Part shown: positions 1 through 8,869 of the stretch, piece after piece
How the letters are laid out: each line of letters begins with the position of its first letter
Position numbering within the stretch: position 1 is the first letter of the stretch
Source of the DNA: Vreelandella populi
GTDB taxonomy: Bacteria; Pseudomonadota; Gammaproteobacteria; Pseudomonadales; Halomonadaceae
NCBI RefSeq assembly: GCF_003989825.1
Contig: NZ_RZHE01000002.1
Coordinates: 62,001 to 126,000 of the forward strand
Direction of reading: 5' to 3'
Length of the DNA: 64,000 nt
Translations under genes and position numbers: made by a program
The notes under the pieces: generated by a model
Databases searched by the model: none
Told to the model about the DNA's origin: nothing
The model's input: the letters and a program-made list of their open reading frames with translations, nothing else

Positions 1-1
1 C

Positions 2-706
2 GGTACTTTCCAAGCGGGTAACTTCGACAGCTTCTACAACCAGTTCGTTTCTCTGCCGTTCGATGTTTACATCGACCAAGGCCTGGAGTTCGCTGGTCAT
101 CCGAAACAGTCGCGTGGCGACTCTATCGGTTACTACACTCCCGATCTTGAAGGTTTCACTGCCTTCCTACAGCTGAAACACTACAGCGAGCGCGGCCTGA
201 CAGAAGGCGAGCAATCGTCTGAAGGTTCCGTAGTTGCACCGCAAGGTGGTGTTCGTTACGCACAGGGCCCGGTTACTGTAGGTCTGGGTTTTGTTGAAGA
301 CGTACAGCGTGGCGGTGGTAACGGCGAAATGCTGTACGGCCTAATCGGTCAGTACCAGTTCACCGACCAGTTCTCTGCACGTCTGGGTTACGAATTCCGT
401 GGCAACGACAGCGGCTACGATCTGCGTGGCGCTAATGACGAAAACGGCTATGACAAAGTTGGTCTGGGTGCTACCTATACCACTGGTCCTTGGGCGTTCA
501 CCGGTGATTTCTACAACATCGAGCGTGATGATGCAGAAACTAGCCGTTCTTGGGCACTGGGTAGCTACTACAAAGTTTCCAGCGCATTCGACGTATTCGT
601 AGAAGTTGCTGATGCTGACGCAGTTAGCCGCATCGACAGCGACACTCGTCTGGGCGACCTGACTGACGACGTATACTGGCTGACAGGCGCTCGTTACCAC
701 TTCTAA
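2..706 (+). CDS. Gram-negative porin, C-terminal part (5' end outside window)
   Basis: Outer-membrane general diffusion porin that would form a trimeric 16-strand beta-barrel. The reading frame is open from base 2, so the gene enters from the left and only about the last 234 residues are seen. Visible features are alternating aromatic/polar beta-strands and a C-terminal strand ending in YHF with terminal Phe, the usual BAM recognition signal. It is clearly paralogous to the complete porin that follows: shared blocks include GTFQAGNFDSFY, SRGDSIGYYTP and GGGNGEMLYGLIG. Its codon use (many CTG, CGT, GGT, GAC) is more like that of a highly expressed gene than that of the downstream copy. A strong terminator lies about 50 bp after the stop. 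The family call is firm; pore selectivity cannot be read from the sequence. Confidence 0.93.
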   Translation, partial: GTFQAGNFDSFYNQFVSLPFDVYIDQGLEFAGHPKQSRGDSIGYYTPDLEGFTAFLQLKHYSERGLTEGEQSSEGSVVAPQGGVRYAQGPVTVGLGFVEDVQRGGGNGEMLYGLIGQYQFTDQFSARLGYEFRGNDSGYDLRGANDENGYDKVGLGATYTTGPWAFTGDFYNIERDDAETSRSWALGSYYKVSSAFDVFVEVADADAVSRIDSDTRLGDLTDDVYWLTGARYHF

Positions 707-758
707 GCCTGGCTTAACTGTCACGCTTTAAAGGTAACCTGCCTAGCAGACCTAATAG

Positions 759-788
759 AACCGGCCTCTTTTTGAGGCCGGTTTTTTT
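759..788 (+). terminator. Rho-independent terminator of first porin
   Basis: A perfect 10-bp stem (AACCGGCCTC / GAGGCCGGTT) with a 5-nt T loop is followed by a T run. It lies just after the porin stop and should separate the two porin transcripts. Confidence 0.9.
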
Positions 789-1011
789 GTGGTTTTTTAT
801 TATCTTTCTCAATGAAGTAGCACTTAATAGAAGGTATTTCCCAATAATTATGTCAACTTGATGACATATTTCTTTTCATTCTTATTGTTATTTTATAACA
901 TTCTTGGCGCTTATGTTGCTTAACCGATTTTCGTTAACGGGTTGGTGTAAGCAAACTATACAGCGTAGCGCTTTCCAGTTGCTGCGCCATTAAAGTACTT
1001 AAGGGACCAAG
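789..1011 (+). promoter_or_regulatory. AT-rich porin upstream region with two small palindromes
   Basis: This is the promoter-bearing gap before the second porin. It contains ATGTCA-N6-TGACAT (850-867) and TGTTAT-TTT-ATAACA (886-900). These could be regulator sites, since porins are usually osmoregulated, but no known operator consensus was matched and no clear -35/-10 pair was found. Confidence 0.3.
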
Positions 1012-2043
1012 ATGAAAAAAACGCTACTCGCAACTGCCGTCACAAGCGCTTTATGGGCAGGCGCTGCCCAGGCAACCACCGTGTATGACCAGGAAGGTAC
1101 AAAGCTGGATATCTATGGGCGTATCTCCATGGGCATTACAGGCGGTGGCGCCGACTTTGATAGCAATGGCGATAAAGTAGATGACGGCGTTGAGTTCGTA
1201 GATGTGTATTCACGCCTGGGCTTTCGTATGAGCCAAGAGGTGTCCTCTGACTTAACTGCATTCGGCCGGTTGGAATGGCGCTTTTCCGGAGATGAGCGGC
1301 GTACAGATCGCGGCTTTAACGAGCTTCGCCAAAGCTATATAGGGCTTGCCAGCCAGCAGTACGGAACATTCCAGGCAGGCAATTTTGATAGCTTCTATGC
1401 CCAGTTCGTATCCTTGCCGTTTGACGTCTACCTGGACCGTGGGCTGCTGTTTAAATCCTCGGGCATACAGTCGCGTGGCGACTCTATTGGTTACTACACG
1501 CCAGAACTCAACGGCTTCACAACGTTTGTGCAGCTAAAGCACTACAGCGAGCGTGGTTTAACAGCTGAAGAGCAAAGCCGCGAAGGCAGCATAGTTGCCG
1601 CCCAGGGCGGCGTACGCTATCAGCAAGGCCCGCTAAGCATAGGGCTAGGTGCAGTTGAAGACGTTGTGCGCGGCGGCGGCAATGGCGAAATGCTGTATGG
1701 CCTAATAGGCAATTACGAGATCACAGATCAGTTGTCGACGCGTTTGGGGTATGAAACCCAAGATGAAAGCGATGTTTATGGTGGAGGTTTTGACACCGTA
1801 GGGCTAGGGGGTACTTACTCCACCGGGCCGTGGACCTTTACCGCAGACTATTACAATGTTGAACGCGACAGCCAGGATAATAGCAACGCCTGGGCAGCCG
1901 GCACTTACTACAAGGTGTCATCCGCGTTTGATGTGTTTGTAGAGGTGGCCGATGGTGATGCGCCTAGCGTTAACCGTGATGCTCATCTGGGTGAGCTGAC
2001 TGACAATGTGTATTGGCTGACTGGGGCAAGGTATCTGTTTTAA
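1012..2043 (+). CDS. Gram-negative porin (complete, tandem paralogue)
   Basis: A 343-residue outer-membrane porin. Residues 1-21 form a Sec signal peptide (MKKTLLATAVTSALWAGAAQA, AxA cleavage), followed by the first barrel strand LDIYGRISMG typical of general porins. The protein ends in YLF, a terminal-Phe BAM signal. Length fits the 330-370 residue porin family. Start ATG at 1012 is preceded by AAGGGA. It is a close paralogue of the upstream truncated copy but differs strongly at synonymous sites and uses rarer codons (CTA, ATA, AGC), which suggests different expression levels. It is probably monocistronic, with its own upstream region and a likely terminator at 2126-2163. Confidence 0.95.
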   Translation: MKKTLLATAVTSALWAGAAQATTVYDQEGTKLDIYGRISMGITGGGADFDSNGDKVDDGVEFVDVYSRLGFRMSQEVSSDLTAFGRLEWRFSGDERRTDRGFNELRQSYIGLASQQYGTFQAGNFDSFYAQFVSLPFDVYLDRGLLFKSSGIQSRGDSIGYYTPELNGFTTFVQLKHYSERGLTAEEQSREGSIVAAQGGVRYQQGPLSIGLGAVEDVVRGGGNGEMLYGLIGNYEITDQLSTRLGYETQDESDVYGGGFDTVGLGGTYSTGPWTFTADYYNVERDSQDNSNAWAAGTYYKVSSAFDVFVEVADGDAPSVNRDAHLGELTDNVYWLTGARYLF

Positions 2044-2597
2044 CAGCTCCCTGGATATCGCTGAAAGTTAGAAAGTCTGTACAAATGAGTCGGTCTTGCA
2101 ATTGACTGGTTTGTGGTGAGCTTCGAGGTCTGCATTCTGCCACATATAGGGTGCAGGCCTTTTGGGTTTGGTAGCAGCTGTGATTATTTATCTGGACGCT
2201 GTTTAGCCTTTACCATGCCTTAGCTCACGCCTCGCTTGCAGAGAGCATCTAGCGTATGTCTGTACGTAAAGTAAAATTTAAAGATGAGCAATGAGCGTTT
2301 GGTTTTAAGTCGAATCTTCAGTTAAGGTACTGAATTTTATTAGTTTTTAAAATATAAAACGCGTATGAGCTTTTTTCAAAGCTACAATGTGCTTCTTTCG
2401 TGATGATTTTCTTCCTTAGGATAGGGTGCCTTGTATTTTGCTCTGGTATAATAAATTGATTGAAAGAGTTTTATGCATACAAAGCTATTTAAAAAATATT
2501 CTAGCTATGTAATGAATAAGTTTTAAAAGTAACGCGGTTTCTAAAGTTGTGGATGGTAGTTTAAATAAAGATCAGTTTTTAAATAATCAATTTTTGA
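2044..2597. other. Intergenic gap between porin and polysaccharide locus
   Basis: No credible gene. It holds a likely terminator near its start and then becomes very AT-rich towards 2597, where the promoter for the WcaJ-like gene should lie. No confident -35/-10 pair, ops element or regulatory palindrome was found. Confidence 0.5.
2126..2163 (+). terminator. Probable terminator of second porin
   Basis: AGGTCTGCA pairs with TGCAGGCCT (one G-U) across a 17-nt loop and is followed by a short T run. It lies 82 bp after the porin stop. It is weaker than the terminator of the first porin. Confidence 0.5.
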
Positions 2598-4025
2598 ATG
2601 CGCTATTTTAATAGTTCACCAAATATAACGTTGCCGTGGCTCATGGATAGAAGATCAGTAGGTATAGTTGAACGTTACCCCGCACAGATAATAGTCCCAA
2701 TAGTGGATGTAGTTGCGTTGCTAATAGCTGGAACGATTGCATACTTTATCCGGTTTCAAACGGTTCATTTGCATGACAGGTATTGGCTGGCGTTAGTCGT
2801 AATGGCTTTGCTTATATTGCTTATTAATACCACTCAGGGCAGGTATATACGCTGGCGCATTATTAAAGTGTCAACGCTGGTGCTTAATTTAGGCATGGTA
2901 TGGCTTGCGGTTGCGATATTGGTTTCCTCGATAATTTATTTTGCACATGCTTCAGAAGAGTATTCACGGTTATGGATTAGTTATACTCTGTTTATTTCTT
3001 TCATAATAGCTGTAGCACTTAGAGTTTTTGCTCAGCTGTTACTTAAGTATGCGAGAAAAATAGGTAAAGCTAAACGACCCGTTTTTTTAATAGGACCTTC
3101 ATTACAGATTGTTCATGTTGGTAAAGGTATGCGTGATGCACCCTTTGAGGGGTATTATATTGCCGGTATTGAGCGGCTGCGTGATAAGCCTGACAGTTTA
3201 TTTTATGAGCGTTTGATAAGGCGCGTTGTTCAATCAGGGGCGCGTGAAGTCTGGATATGTGTGCCACTAGAGATGGGAGGGCTAGTAAGTTCAATTTTCT
3301 ATGAACTTCGTTACCAGACTGCAGAGGTGCGTTTTATACCCGATTTTGAAGGAATGCAGCTGCTAAATCACCGTATGAGTGAGGTAGCTGGCCACTTGGC
3401 GGTTGATCTTAGCGTGTCCCCTCTGGATGGGATAAATCGAATCGTAAAGCGCATGGAAGACCTTGTGCTTGGATCACTTATTAGTATTTTAATATTACCT
3501 GTATGCGTGGTAATAGCGATTGCTATCAAGGTCACTTCTTCAGGGCCCGTGCTCTTTAAACAATATCGCACTGGTGCAAATGGAAAGTTTTTCAAAGTTT
3601 ATAAGTTTCGAACAATGTATGTGCACCAGGAGCCTGAAGGATGGGTGATCCAGGCAAGCCCTGGCGACGAAAGAGTAACACCTTTAGGAGCTTTTCTTCG
3701 TAAAAGTTCTTTAGACGAACTACCTCAGTTTTACAATGTTTTACAAGGTCGTATGTCTATTGTCGGCCCGCGCCCACATGCTTTAGCCCATAATGATTAT
3801 TATAAAGATATTGTGGAGTCCTATATGAAACGCCACAAAGTAAAGCCAGGTATAACCGGATGGGCACAAGTAAATGGTCATAGGGGAAGTACGGATACCA
3901 TTGAAAAAATGGAAAAACGAGTTGCGCATGATTTATGGTATATCGATAACTGGACGCTTAGTTTAGACTTACGAATTATATTTCTAACTATTATTAAAGG
4001 GTTTTTTAACAAGAATGCTTATTAA
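2598..4025 (+). CDS. Undecaprenyl-phosphate glycosyl-1-phosphate transferase (WcaJ/WbaP type)
   Basis: Initiating enzyme that transfers a sugar-1-phosphate (probably Glc or Gal) from UDP-sugar to undecaprenyl phosphate at the inner membrane. The 475 residues show the usual order: several N-terminal membrane segments (about 30-150), a soluble Rossmann-like middle domain, then one hydrophobic segment (about 290-315). The C-terminal bac_transf catalytic block carries KFRTM, DELPQFYNVLQG, SIVGPRP and KPGITGWAQVNG. The GHRGSTDT...DLWYIDNW ending matches WcaJ-like members. It starts a co-directional pair with the ligase/polymerase-like gene 26 bp downstream. No good Shine-Dalgarno precedes ATG 2598; ATG 2643 is an alternative start. 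Confidence 0.92.
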   Translation: MRYFNSSPNITLPWLMDRRSVGIVERYPAQIIVPIVDVVALLIAGTIAYFIRFQTVHLHDRYWLALVVMALLILLINTTQGRYIRWRIIKVSTLVLNLGMVWLAVAILVSSIIYFAHASEEYSRLWISYTLFISFIIAVALRVFAQLLLKYARKIGKAKRPVFLIGPSLQIVHVGKGMRDAPFEGYYIAGIERLRDKPDSLFYERLIRRVVQSGAREVWICVPLEMGGLVSSIFYELRYQTAEVRFIPDFEGMQLLNHRMSEVAGHLAVDLSVSPLDGINRIVKRMEDLVLGSLISILILPVCVVIAIAIKVTSSGPVLFKQYRTGANGKFFKVYKFRTMYVHQEPEGWVIQASPGDERVTPLGAFLRKSSLDELPQFYNVLQGRMSIVGPRPHALAHNDYYKDIVESYMKRHKVKPGITGWAQVNGHRGSTDTIEKMEKRVAHDLWYIDNWTLSLDLRIIFLTIIKGFFNKNAY

Positions 4026-4051
4026 TTCATCATTGCAGAGTGTTGATGTAA

Positions 4052-5323
4052 ATGTCAATTAGCGCCGGTTTAAAAAAGCGTGAAGATGATTTTTTTAATA
4101 AATCAATAAGAGTTTATATTGCTTTATCCGTATTTTTTATGGGAAGTGTTGCTCTTGTTGTACCATCAGGTTACTCAGTTGGGCCACTCCTTCTGCTATT
4201 AGGGAGCGCCTCCCTTCTTCTTTTAAAACCTAACTTTACATTAAGCAATCGGGATTACTGGATAGTAGGGGTTTTAGGGGGTTATGCGCTTATCGTGGGT
4301 GGGATGTCGTTTGTAGAAGATGGAGCACGCGGGCTGGATCGGCCCGTTCGTTTTTTGCTCGCAATTCCCGTTCTATTACTCATCATCCGTTTCCCACCCA
4401 GACTTGCGTCGGTGTGGAGCGGTTTAGCTGTAGGTACCTGTCTGGCGGGAGGATGGGCTATTTGGCAGAAAATTGTAGAAGGGGTGGAGCGCGCAGAAGG
4501 TTATACCCATGTTATTCAATTTGGGAACCTGAGCATGCTTATGGGGGTTATATGCTTTGCAGGCGTTGGGTGGGCATTCGCACAACCACATCGCTATGCA
4601 TGGGGCACGTTACTCATTGCTGGCGGAGCGATGGGAATGCTGGGATCATTACTTTCTGGTAGTCGAGGCGGTTGGATAGGTCTTCCAGTGGTTGCTTTCA
4701 TTCTTTATCAGGGCTATGGGAAAAAACTTCCTAACGCTCTGAAGGTGATTATCATTAGTGGTGTGATTGCAGCCGGTGTGGCCGTTTACTCTATTCCCCA
4801 AACTGGCGTTCAAGAACGTGTTCATGCAGCTTTTAATGATCTTTCCCATTATTACTCTGATGAGAATAGAGATACCTCTCTAGGGTTGCGTTTTGAGATG
4901 TGGCGCGGTGCCAGCCAGTTGATTCTACAACGGCCTCTGTATGGTTGGGGTGAGTCAGGATACCGCGAGGCCATGGCCCAGTTAGGTGAGCAGGGGCAGA
5001 TTACCCACCAAGCATCTCAGTTTGGGCACGCCCACAACGAATATATAGATGCCTTGGCTAAACGTGGGTTAATCGGCCTGGCAGCGCTTTTAGCACTCTA
5101 TTTTATTCCCTTGCGGCTATTTGCTTCCGGGCTTCAACACCCAAATCTTGAAATACGCTCAGTAGCCATGGCAGGAACACTTTTGGCAGTTGGCTACATA
5201 GATTTTGGATTATCACAGACCTTTCTAGCACACAACAGTGGGGTCATGTTTTACCCATTCTGGCTTAGCCTGCTGTGGGGGTGCTATAGCGTGCTAATCA
5301 GAAAGCATGAGCATAGCGCTTAG
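4052..5323 (+). CDS. O-antigen ligase / Wzy-like polytopic membrane protein
   Basis: A 423-residue multi-spanning inner-membrane protein with about 10-11 hydrophobic segments and a large periplasmic loop before the C-terminal helices. The loop holds the Wzy_C signature GWGESGYRE...HAHNEYIDALAKRG, seen in WaaL ligases and some Wzy polymerases. It either polymerises lipid-linked repeat units or ligates polymer to an acceptor; sequence alone does not separate these. It follows the WcaJ-like gene closely. Its stop overlaps the stop of the convergent GT2 gene by 3 nt, so no terminator fits between them. Confidence 0.88.
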   Translation: MSISAGLKKREDDFFNKSIRVYIALSVFFMGSVALVVPSGYSVGPLLLLLGSASLLLLKPNFTLSNRDYWIVGVLGGYALIVGGMSFVEDGARGLDRPVRFLLAIPVLLLIIRFPPRLASVWSGLAVGTCLAGGWAIWQKIVEGVERAEGYTHVIQFGNLSMLMGVICFAGVGWAFAQPHRYAWGTLLIAGGAMGMLGSLLSGSRGGWIGLPVVAFILYQGYGKKLPNALKVIIISGVIAAGVAVYSIPQTGVQERVHAAFNDLSHYYSDENRDTSLGLRFEMWRGASQLILQRPLYGWGESGYREAMAQLGEQGQITHQASQFGHAHNEYIDALAKRGLIGLAALLALYFIPLRLFASGLQHPNLEIRSVAMAGTLLAVGYIDFGLSQTFLAHNSGVMFYPFWLSLLWGCYSVLIRKHEHSA

Positions 5324-6228
5324 CCCCAAAACTGGGGATACATGGAAAGCTTCTTTTTAAGTCGAGTAGGTAGCTGCTTTTCATAACGCCCTAATCGATA
5401 TCCCAAGTACTTTACAAACGTACGCAGTAGAGCACTTGGAAGCGTAAGAGGTGCATGTCTCAATAAGTAGCTAGCCTCTGAGCGAATAAAACGCATACCT
5501 TCGCCTTCAGCACTGCCCATCCACTTGGTGAGCCATGCCTCCTGTGCGTGAAAAACCCCGATATCAAAATATCGCTTAAATTCTGCGCGAATTGAATAGT
5601 TATGCGAATGATAAACGCAGGCTTCGGCGTTATAGGCAAGCTTCCAACCGTGTTCAAGCAATCTGGCGCCGGCCATCATGTCTTCAGAAAGAATGACATT
5701 GTCAGGGAATCCGCCAGCGTCTATTAGTGCTTGCCTACGGTATGCAGCAAAGGAATTGGAAAGAAATGCTGTCTTGATGCCTAGTCTGGGAATGTCAGCC
5801 TGACTTACAACGCGAGAAGTAGAGGGATAGTTGAACAGCCGGGCATGGGTTGCAATAGCTGTGGCATCTTGGTGTGGCAGCTGCCTGCCAAACGCAGCGC
5901 CTACTACTGGGTCTTCAAAAACCGATATCAGTTCCGCTAGTGAATCCGGGGTGGCCACTAACGCATCCTGTGTTAAAAATAACACGATGTCGCAATCGCT
6001 TAAGTAATGCAGCGCTAGTTGGCGAGTACCCCCATGGTTAAACTCTTGACGGCTGATATGCAGTATTTCAAACCCAGCCTGTTGTGCTATTGCGACTGTC
6101 TCATCATCAGAGGATGAGTCCAAGATTAATACACGAAAACCTGTAGCCGCAGGGGTTGCGCGTGCAATCCACTCATGCCAAAAGGCACCAGCATTTAAAG
6201 TTGGTACACATAGGCCTACGCTATTCAC
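5320..6228 (-). CDS. Glycosyltransferase family 2, rhamnosyltransferase-like
   Basis: A cytoplasmic GT-A fold enzyme of 302 residues. The N-terminus VGLCVPTLNAG and LILDSSSDDETVA are the nucleotide-binding strands of GT2. The FNHGGTRQLA motif and the late SEDMMAGARLLEHGWKLAYN block are typical of RfbF/RfbN-type rhamnosyltransferases, which would use the dTDP-L-rhamnose made by the rfb genes in this window. The donor is inferred from family resemblance only. It is transcribed opposite to its neighbours and converges on the ligase-like gene. Confidence 0.85.
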   Translation of the reverse strand: MNSVGLCVPTLNAGAFWHEWIARATPAATGFRVLILDSSSDDETVAIAQQAGFEILHISRQEFNHGGTRQLALHYLSDCDIVLFLTQDALVATPDSLAELISVFEDPVVGAAFGRQLPHQDATAIATHARLFNYPSTSRVVSQADIPRLGIKTAFLSNSFAAYRRQALIDAGGFPDNVILSEDMMAGARLLEHGWKLAYNAEACVYHSHNYSIRAEFKRYFDIGVFHAQEAWLTKWMGSAEGEGMRFIRSEASYLLRHAPLTLPSALLRTFVKYLGYRLGRYEKQLPTRLKKKLSMYPQFWG

Positions 6229-6672
6229 TACGATCTCTCTACAATCAGTGTGTATTTAATTGTTAATTGTAATGCTATTGAATAAAATATCATAATTTTA
6301 ATGGGTTACAGCCGTAGTTTGCTAAAATAGAATAATATTCATTTGCTTTTGAGAAAATAGGATGGGCTGAAAAATATTTTAGCTCAGGTTTTAGTGAACC
6401 AAAGATACCAAAAATTCTCAAAAAACCTCTGCTGCTGTATAGTAGCGAGTTGCTAGCTATTAGCTCAAGCCTGAGGTTTATTAATTCCACCATGGATGGC
6501 GTATGAAAACTTTCCTACTCAACTGTTTTGCTATGAAAGAAAAGCACAAAATGAATATTAATATACATATTTTTCCAATTAACGTTGGAAAGGCTAATAA
6601 ATCAAATATTGATTTACTTTAGTTTTATATAGCCACTTAAAAAAGCACCTGAAGCAATAAGTCGAGGAATTA
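6229..6672. other. AT-rich divergent intergenic region
   Basis: A 444-bp gap between the divergent GT2 and Wzm-like genes. It must hold promoters in both directions, but no convincing -35/-10 pair was seen. A minus-strand ORF of 67 codons (6290-6493) has no recognisable domain and is not called. Confidence 0.4.
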
Positions 6673-7503
6673 ATGAATCCCCACTCTAGCCAGCCAATAT
6701 CATTTAGATCGTTGCTAAAGAGTTTATGGCAACACCGGGATCTTATTATAACGATGACCAAGCGTGATGTCGCTGGTCGTTATAGAGGTTCAGTTTTAGG
6801 ACTTTTTTGGTCGTTTTTAAACCCCGTTTTTATGCTTCTAGTATACACGTTTGTATTTTCAGTTGTGTTTAATGCACGCTGGGGAGTCACCGAAGAGGAG
6901 ACAAGCACTCAGTTTGCAGTTGTACTTTTTGCGGGGCTTGTCGTGCATAGTTTTTTTGCCGAGGTGTTAAGCAAAGCGCCTGGTCTGATCCTAGGAAGTT
7001 CTAACTATGTTAAAAAAGTGGTGTTTCCGTTAGAGATTCTACCCGCCATTGCATTAGGAGGAGCCATATTCCATACGGCCATAAGTCTGCTCGTGCTGCA
7101 GGTCGCGTACCTCTTTTTTACTGGCATCCCACCTTGGACAATCGTATTAACACCTTTCGTATTTTTTCCGTTAGCAATTCTGTCACTGGGTGTTGCCTGG
7201 ATGCTAGCCGCTTTAGGTGTATTCTTGCGTGATATCGGTCAGTTTATTGGTGTCATTATAACGGTACTGTTATTTCTTTCACCTATTTTTTTTCCTATTG
7301 ATAGATTGCCGGAAGAGTATCAGATATTGATTCTTCTGAATCCTCTAACCTTTATTATTGAGCAAGCTAGAGAAGTGCTGATTTGGGGGCGTTTACCCGA
7401 TTGGAAAGGGTTGGTTGTTTATACTTTATTTTCTACTGCCTTTGCTTGGTTGGGGTATGCATGGTTTCAGAAGACCAGAAAAGGATTTGCAGATGTCCTC
7501 TAA
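6673..7503 (+). CDS. wzm: ABC-2 type polysaccharide exporter permease (Wzm)
   Basis: Transmembrane subunit of an ABC exporter that moves undecaprenyl-PP-linked glycan across the inner membrane. The 276 residues contain about six helices. The characteristic N-terminal amphipathic segment TKRDVAGRYRGSVLGLFWSFLNP and the LNPLTFIIEQAREVLIWG segment near the end match Wzm/TagG family proteins. ATG 6673 is preceded by GAGGAA. It overlaps the Wzt start by 11 nt, indicating translational coupling. With Wzt it implies that this module exports by the ABC-transporter route and not the Wzx/Wzy route. Confidence 0.95.
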   Translation: MNPHSSQPISFRSLLKSLWQHRDLIITMTKRDVAGRYRGSVLGLFWSFLNPVFMLLVYTFVFSVVFNARWGVTEEETSTQFAVVLFAGLVVHSFFAEVLSKAPGLILGSSNYVKKVVFPLEILPAIALGGAIFHTAISLLVLQVAYLFFTGIPPWTIVLTPFVFFPLAILSLGVAWMLAALGVFLRDIGQFIGVIITVLLFLSPIFFPIDRLPEEYQILILLNPLTFIIEQAREVLIWGRLPDWKGLVVYTLFSTAFAWLGYAWFQKTRKGFADVL

Positions 7504-8869
7504 TGAAACAATAATCAGGGTTGATAATATTCATAAATATTATCAGGTTTATGATAAGCCCAATGACCGCTTGAAACAGTTTATTGTACCAAGGTTTAAA
7601 AAACTTATAGGTCAAGAAGGGGCTAAATACTTTAAAGAGTTTAAAGCGCTCAATAACGTTTCATTTGAAGTCAAAAAGGGTGAAACGGTTGGAATCATCG
7701 GTCGTAATGGCTCAGGTAAATCGACGCTGCTGCAGATGATATGCGGAACGCTGACACCTACACAGGGTGAAATTGAAACTCGTGGTCGTATTGCAGCACT
7801 ACTGGAGCTAGGATCGGGCTTTAATCCAGAGTTCACTGGTCGCGAAAACGTCTATATGAACGCGACTGTGCTTGGTCTCACTACCGAGGAAGTTAATGAT
7901 CGGTTCGACAGTATCGTTGAGTTTGCCGATATTGGAGACTTCATTGATCAGCCTATTAAAACGTATTCAAGCGGCATGGCTGTACGGCTTGCCTTCGCTG
8001 TAATAGCCCACGTAGATGCCGATATATTGGTTATTGATGAAGCTCTTTCGGTCGGTGATGCGTTTTTTGTTCAGAAGTGTATGCGTTTCTTACGCAAATT
8101 CATGGAGAACGGTACTGTCCTGTTTGTAAGCCACGATACTGGCGCCATAATTAACCTTTGTCAGCGAGTTGTATGGCTCGATAAGGGCGAGATCAAAATG
8201 ATAGGCGAACCAAAGGACATCTCAAAAGAGTATTTAGCGGCGATGTACATCTCTCAGCAGGATGGTACGGCGCCCATGTCCGCTACTAATAAAAATAGAA
8301 GCACTGTTGGCTTGGAGCAAAATAGTGAGCCGGAAGATGCAAAAGATATGCGGTTGGATTTTATTAATACCACTCAGTATCGCAATGACATTGAAATAAT
8401 AAAGTTCGATGAAAATTCTGAGGGTTTTGGTAGTGGTGGAGCCGTTATCAATTCGGCGCACCTTTTGGATGAGAATGGCGAGCGTCTGGCTTGGGTGGTA
8501 GGCGGTGAAAACGTTACGGTAAGAATCGAATGCACCTCCAATACATATATGACCAGTCCGATTGTCGGCTTCCTTGTCAAGGACAGGTTGGGTCAGCATC
8601 TCTTTGGCGACAACACCTATCTGACTTATTTGGAAGAGCCGGTGCACATAGCTGAAGGCGAAGTATTTGTTGCTAACTTCCAATTCAGAATGCCTGTGTT
8701 GCCCATGGGCGACTACTCCATGACGGTCGCCATCGCTGAGGGCAGCCAGCAGGGGCATGTGCAGCATCACTGGATGCATGACGCTATTGTTTTGAAATCA
8801 CACAGCAGCAGTGTCAGTACTGGACTAGTCGGCGTACCTATGAAAAAGATTGAGATGACCAGTTTATGA
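7493..8869 (+). CDS. wzt: Polysaccharide ABC exporter ATPase with C-terminal glycan-binding domain (Wzt)
   Basis: ATPase partner of Wzm. The 458 residues carry Walker A GRNGSGKST (about 70), signature YSSGMAVRLAF, Walker B DILVIDEALSVGD and the H-loop SHD. Residues from about 300 to the end form an extra beta-rich domain (GERLAWVVGGENVTV, GDYSMTVAIAEG). This corresponds to the Wzt_C carbohydrate-binding domain, which in E. coli O8/O9a recognises the capped non-reducing end of the polymer. The start was set at ATG 7493, after AAGGA (7481-7485), inside the end of wzm; the upstream in-frame ATG at 7415 lies well inside wzm. The stop overlaps the next start as ATGA. Confidence 0.94.
   Translation: MSSNETIIRVDNIHKYYQVYDKPNDRLKQFIVPRFKKLIGQEGAKYFKEFKALNNVSFEVKKGETVGIIGRNGSGKSTLLQMICGTLTPTQGEIETRGRIAALLELGSGFNPEFTGRENVYMNATVLGLTTEEVNDRFDSIVEFADIGDFIDQPIKTYSSGMAVRLAFAVIAHVDADILVIDEALSVGDAFFVQKCMRFLRKFMENGTVLFVSHDTGAIINLCQRVVWLDKGEIKMIGEPKDISKEYLAAMYISQQDGTAPMSATNKNRSTVGLEQNSEPEDAKDMRLDFINTTQYRNDIEIIKFDENSEGFGSGGAVINSAHLLDENGERLAWVVGGENVTVRIECTSNTYMTSPIVGFLVKDRLGQHLFGDNTYLTYLEEPVHIAEGEVFVANFQFRMPVLPMGDYSMTVAIAEGSQQGHVQHHWMHDAIVLKSHSSSVSTGLVGVPMKKIEMTSL

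Noticed and set aside
6290..6493. Minus-strand ORF of 67 codons upstream of wzm
   Set aside because: No recognisable domain, in an AT-rich promoter gap; it may be chance or a small gene remnant but cannot be supported.
8234..8779. Minus-strand ORF of 181 codons inside wzt
   Set aside because: It is the shadow of a well-supported gene and shows no domain or ribosome site.
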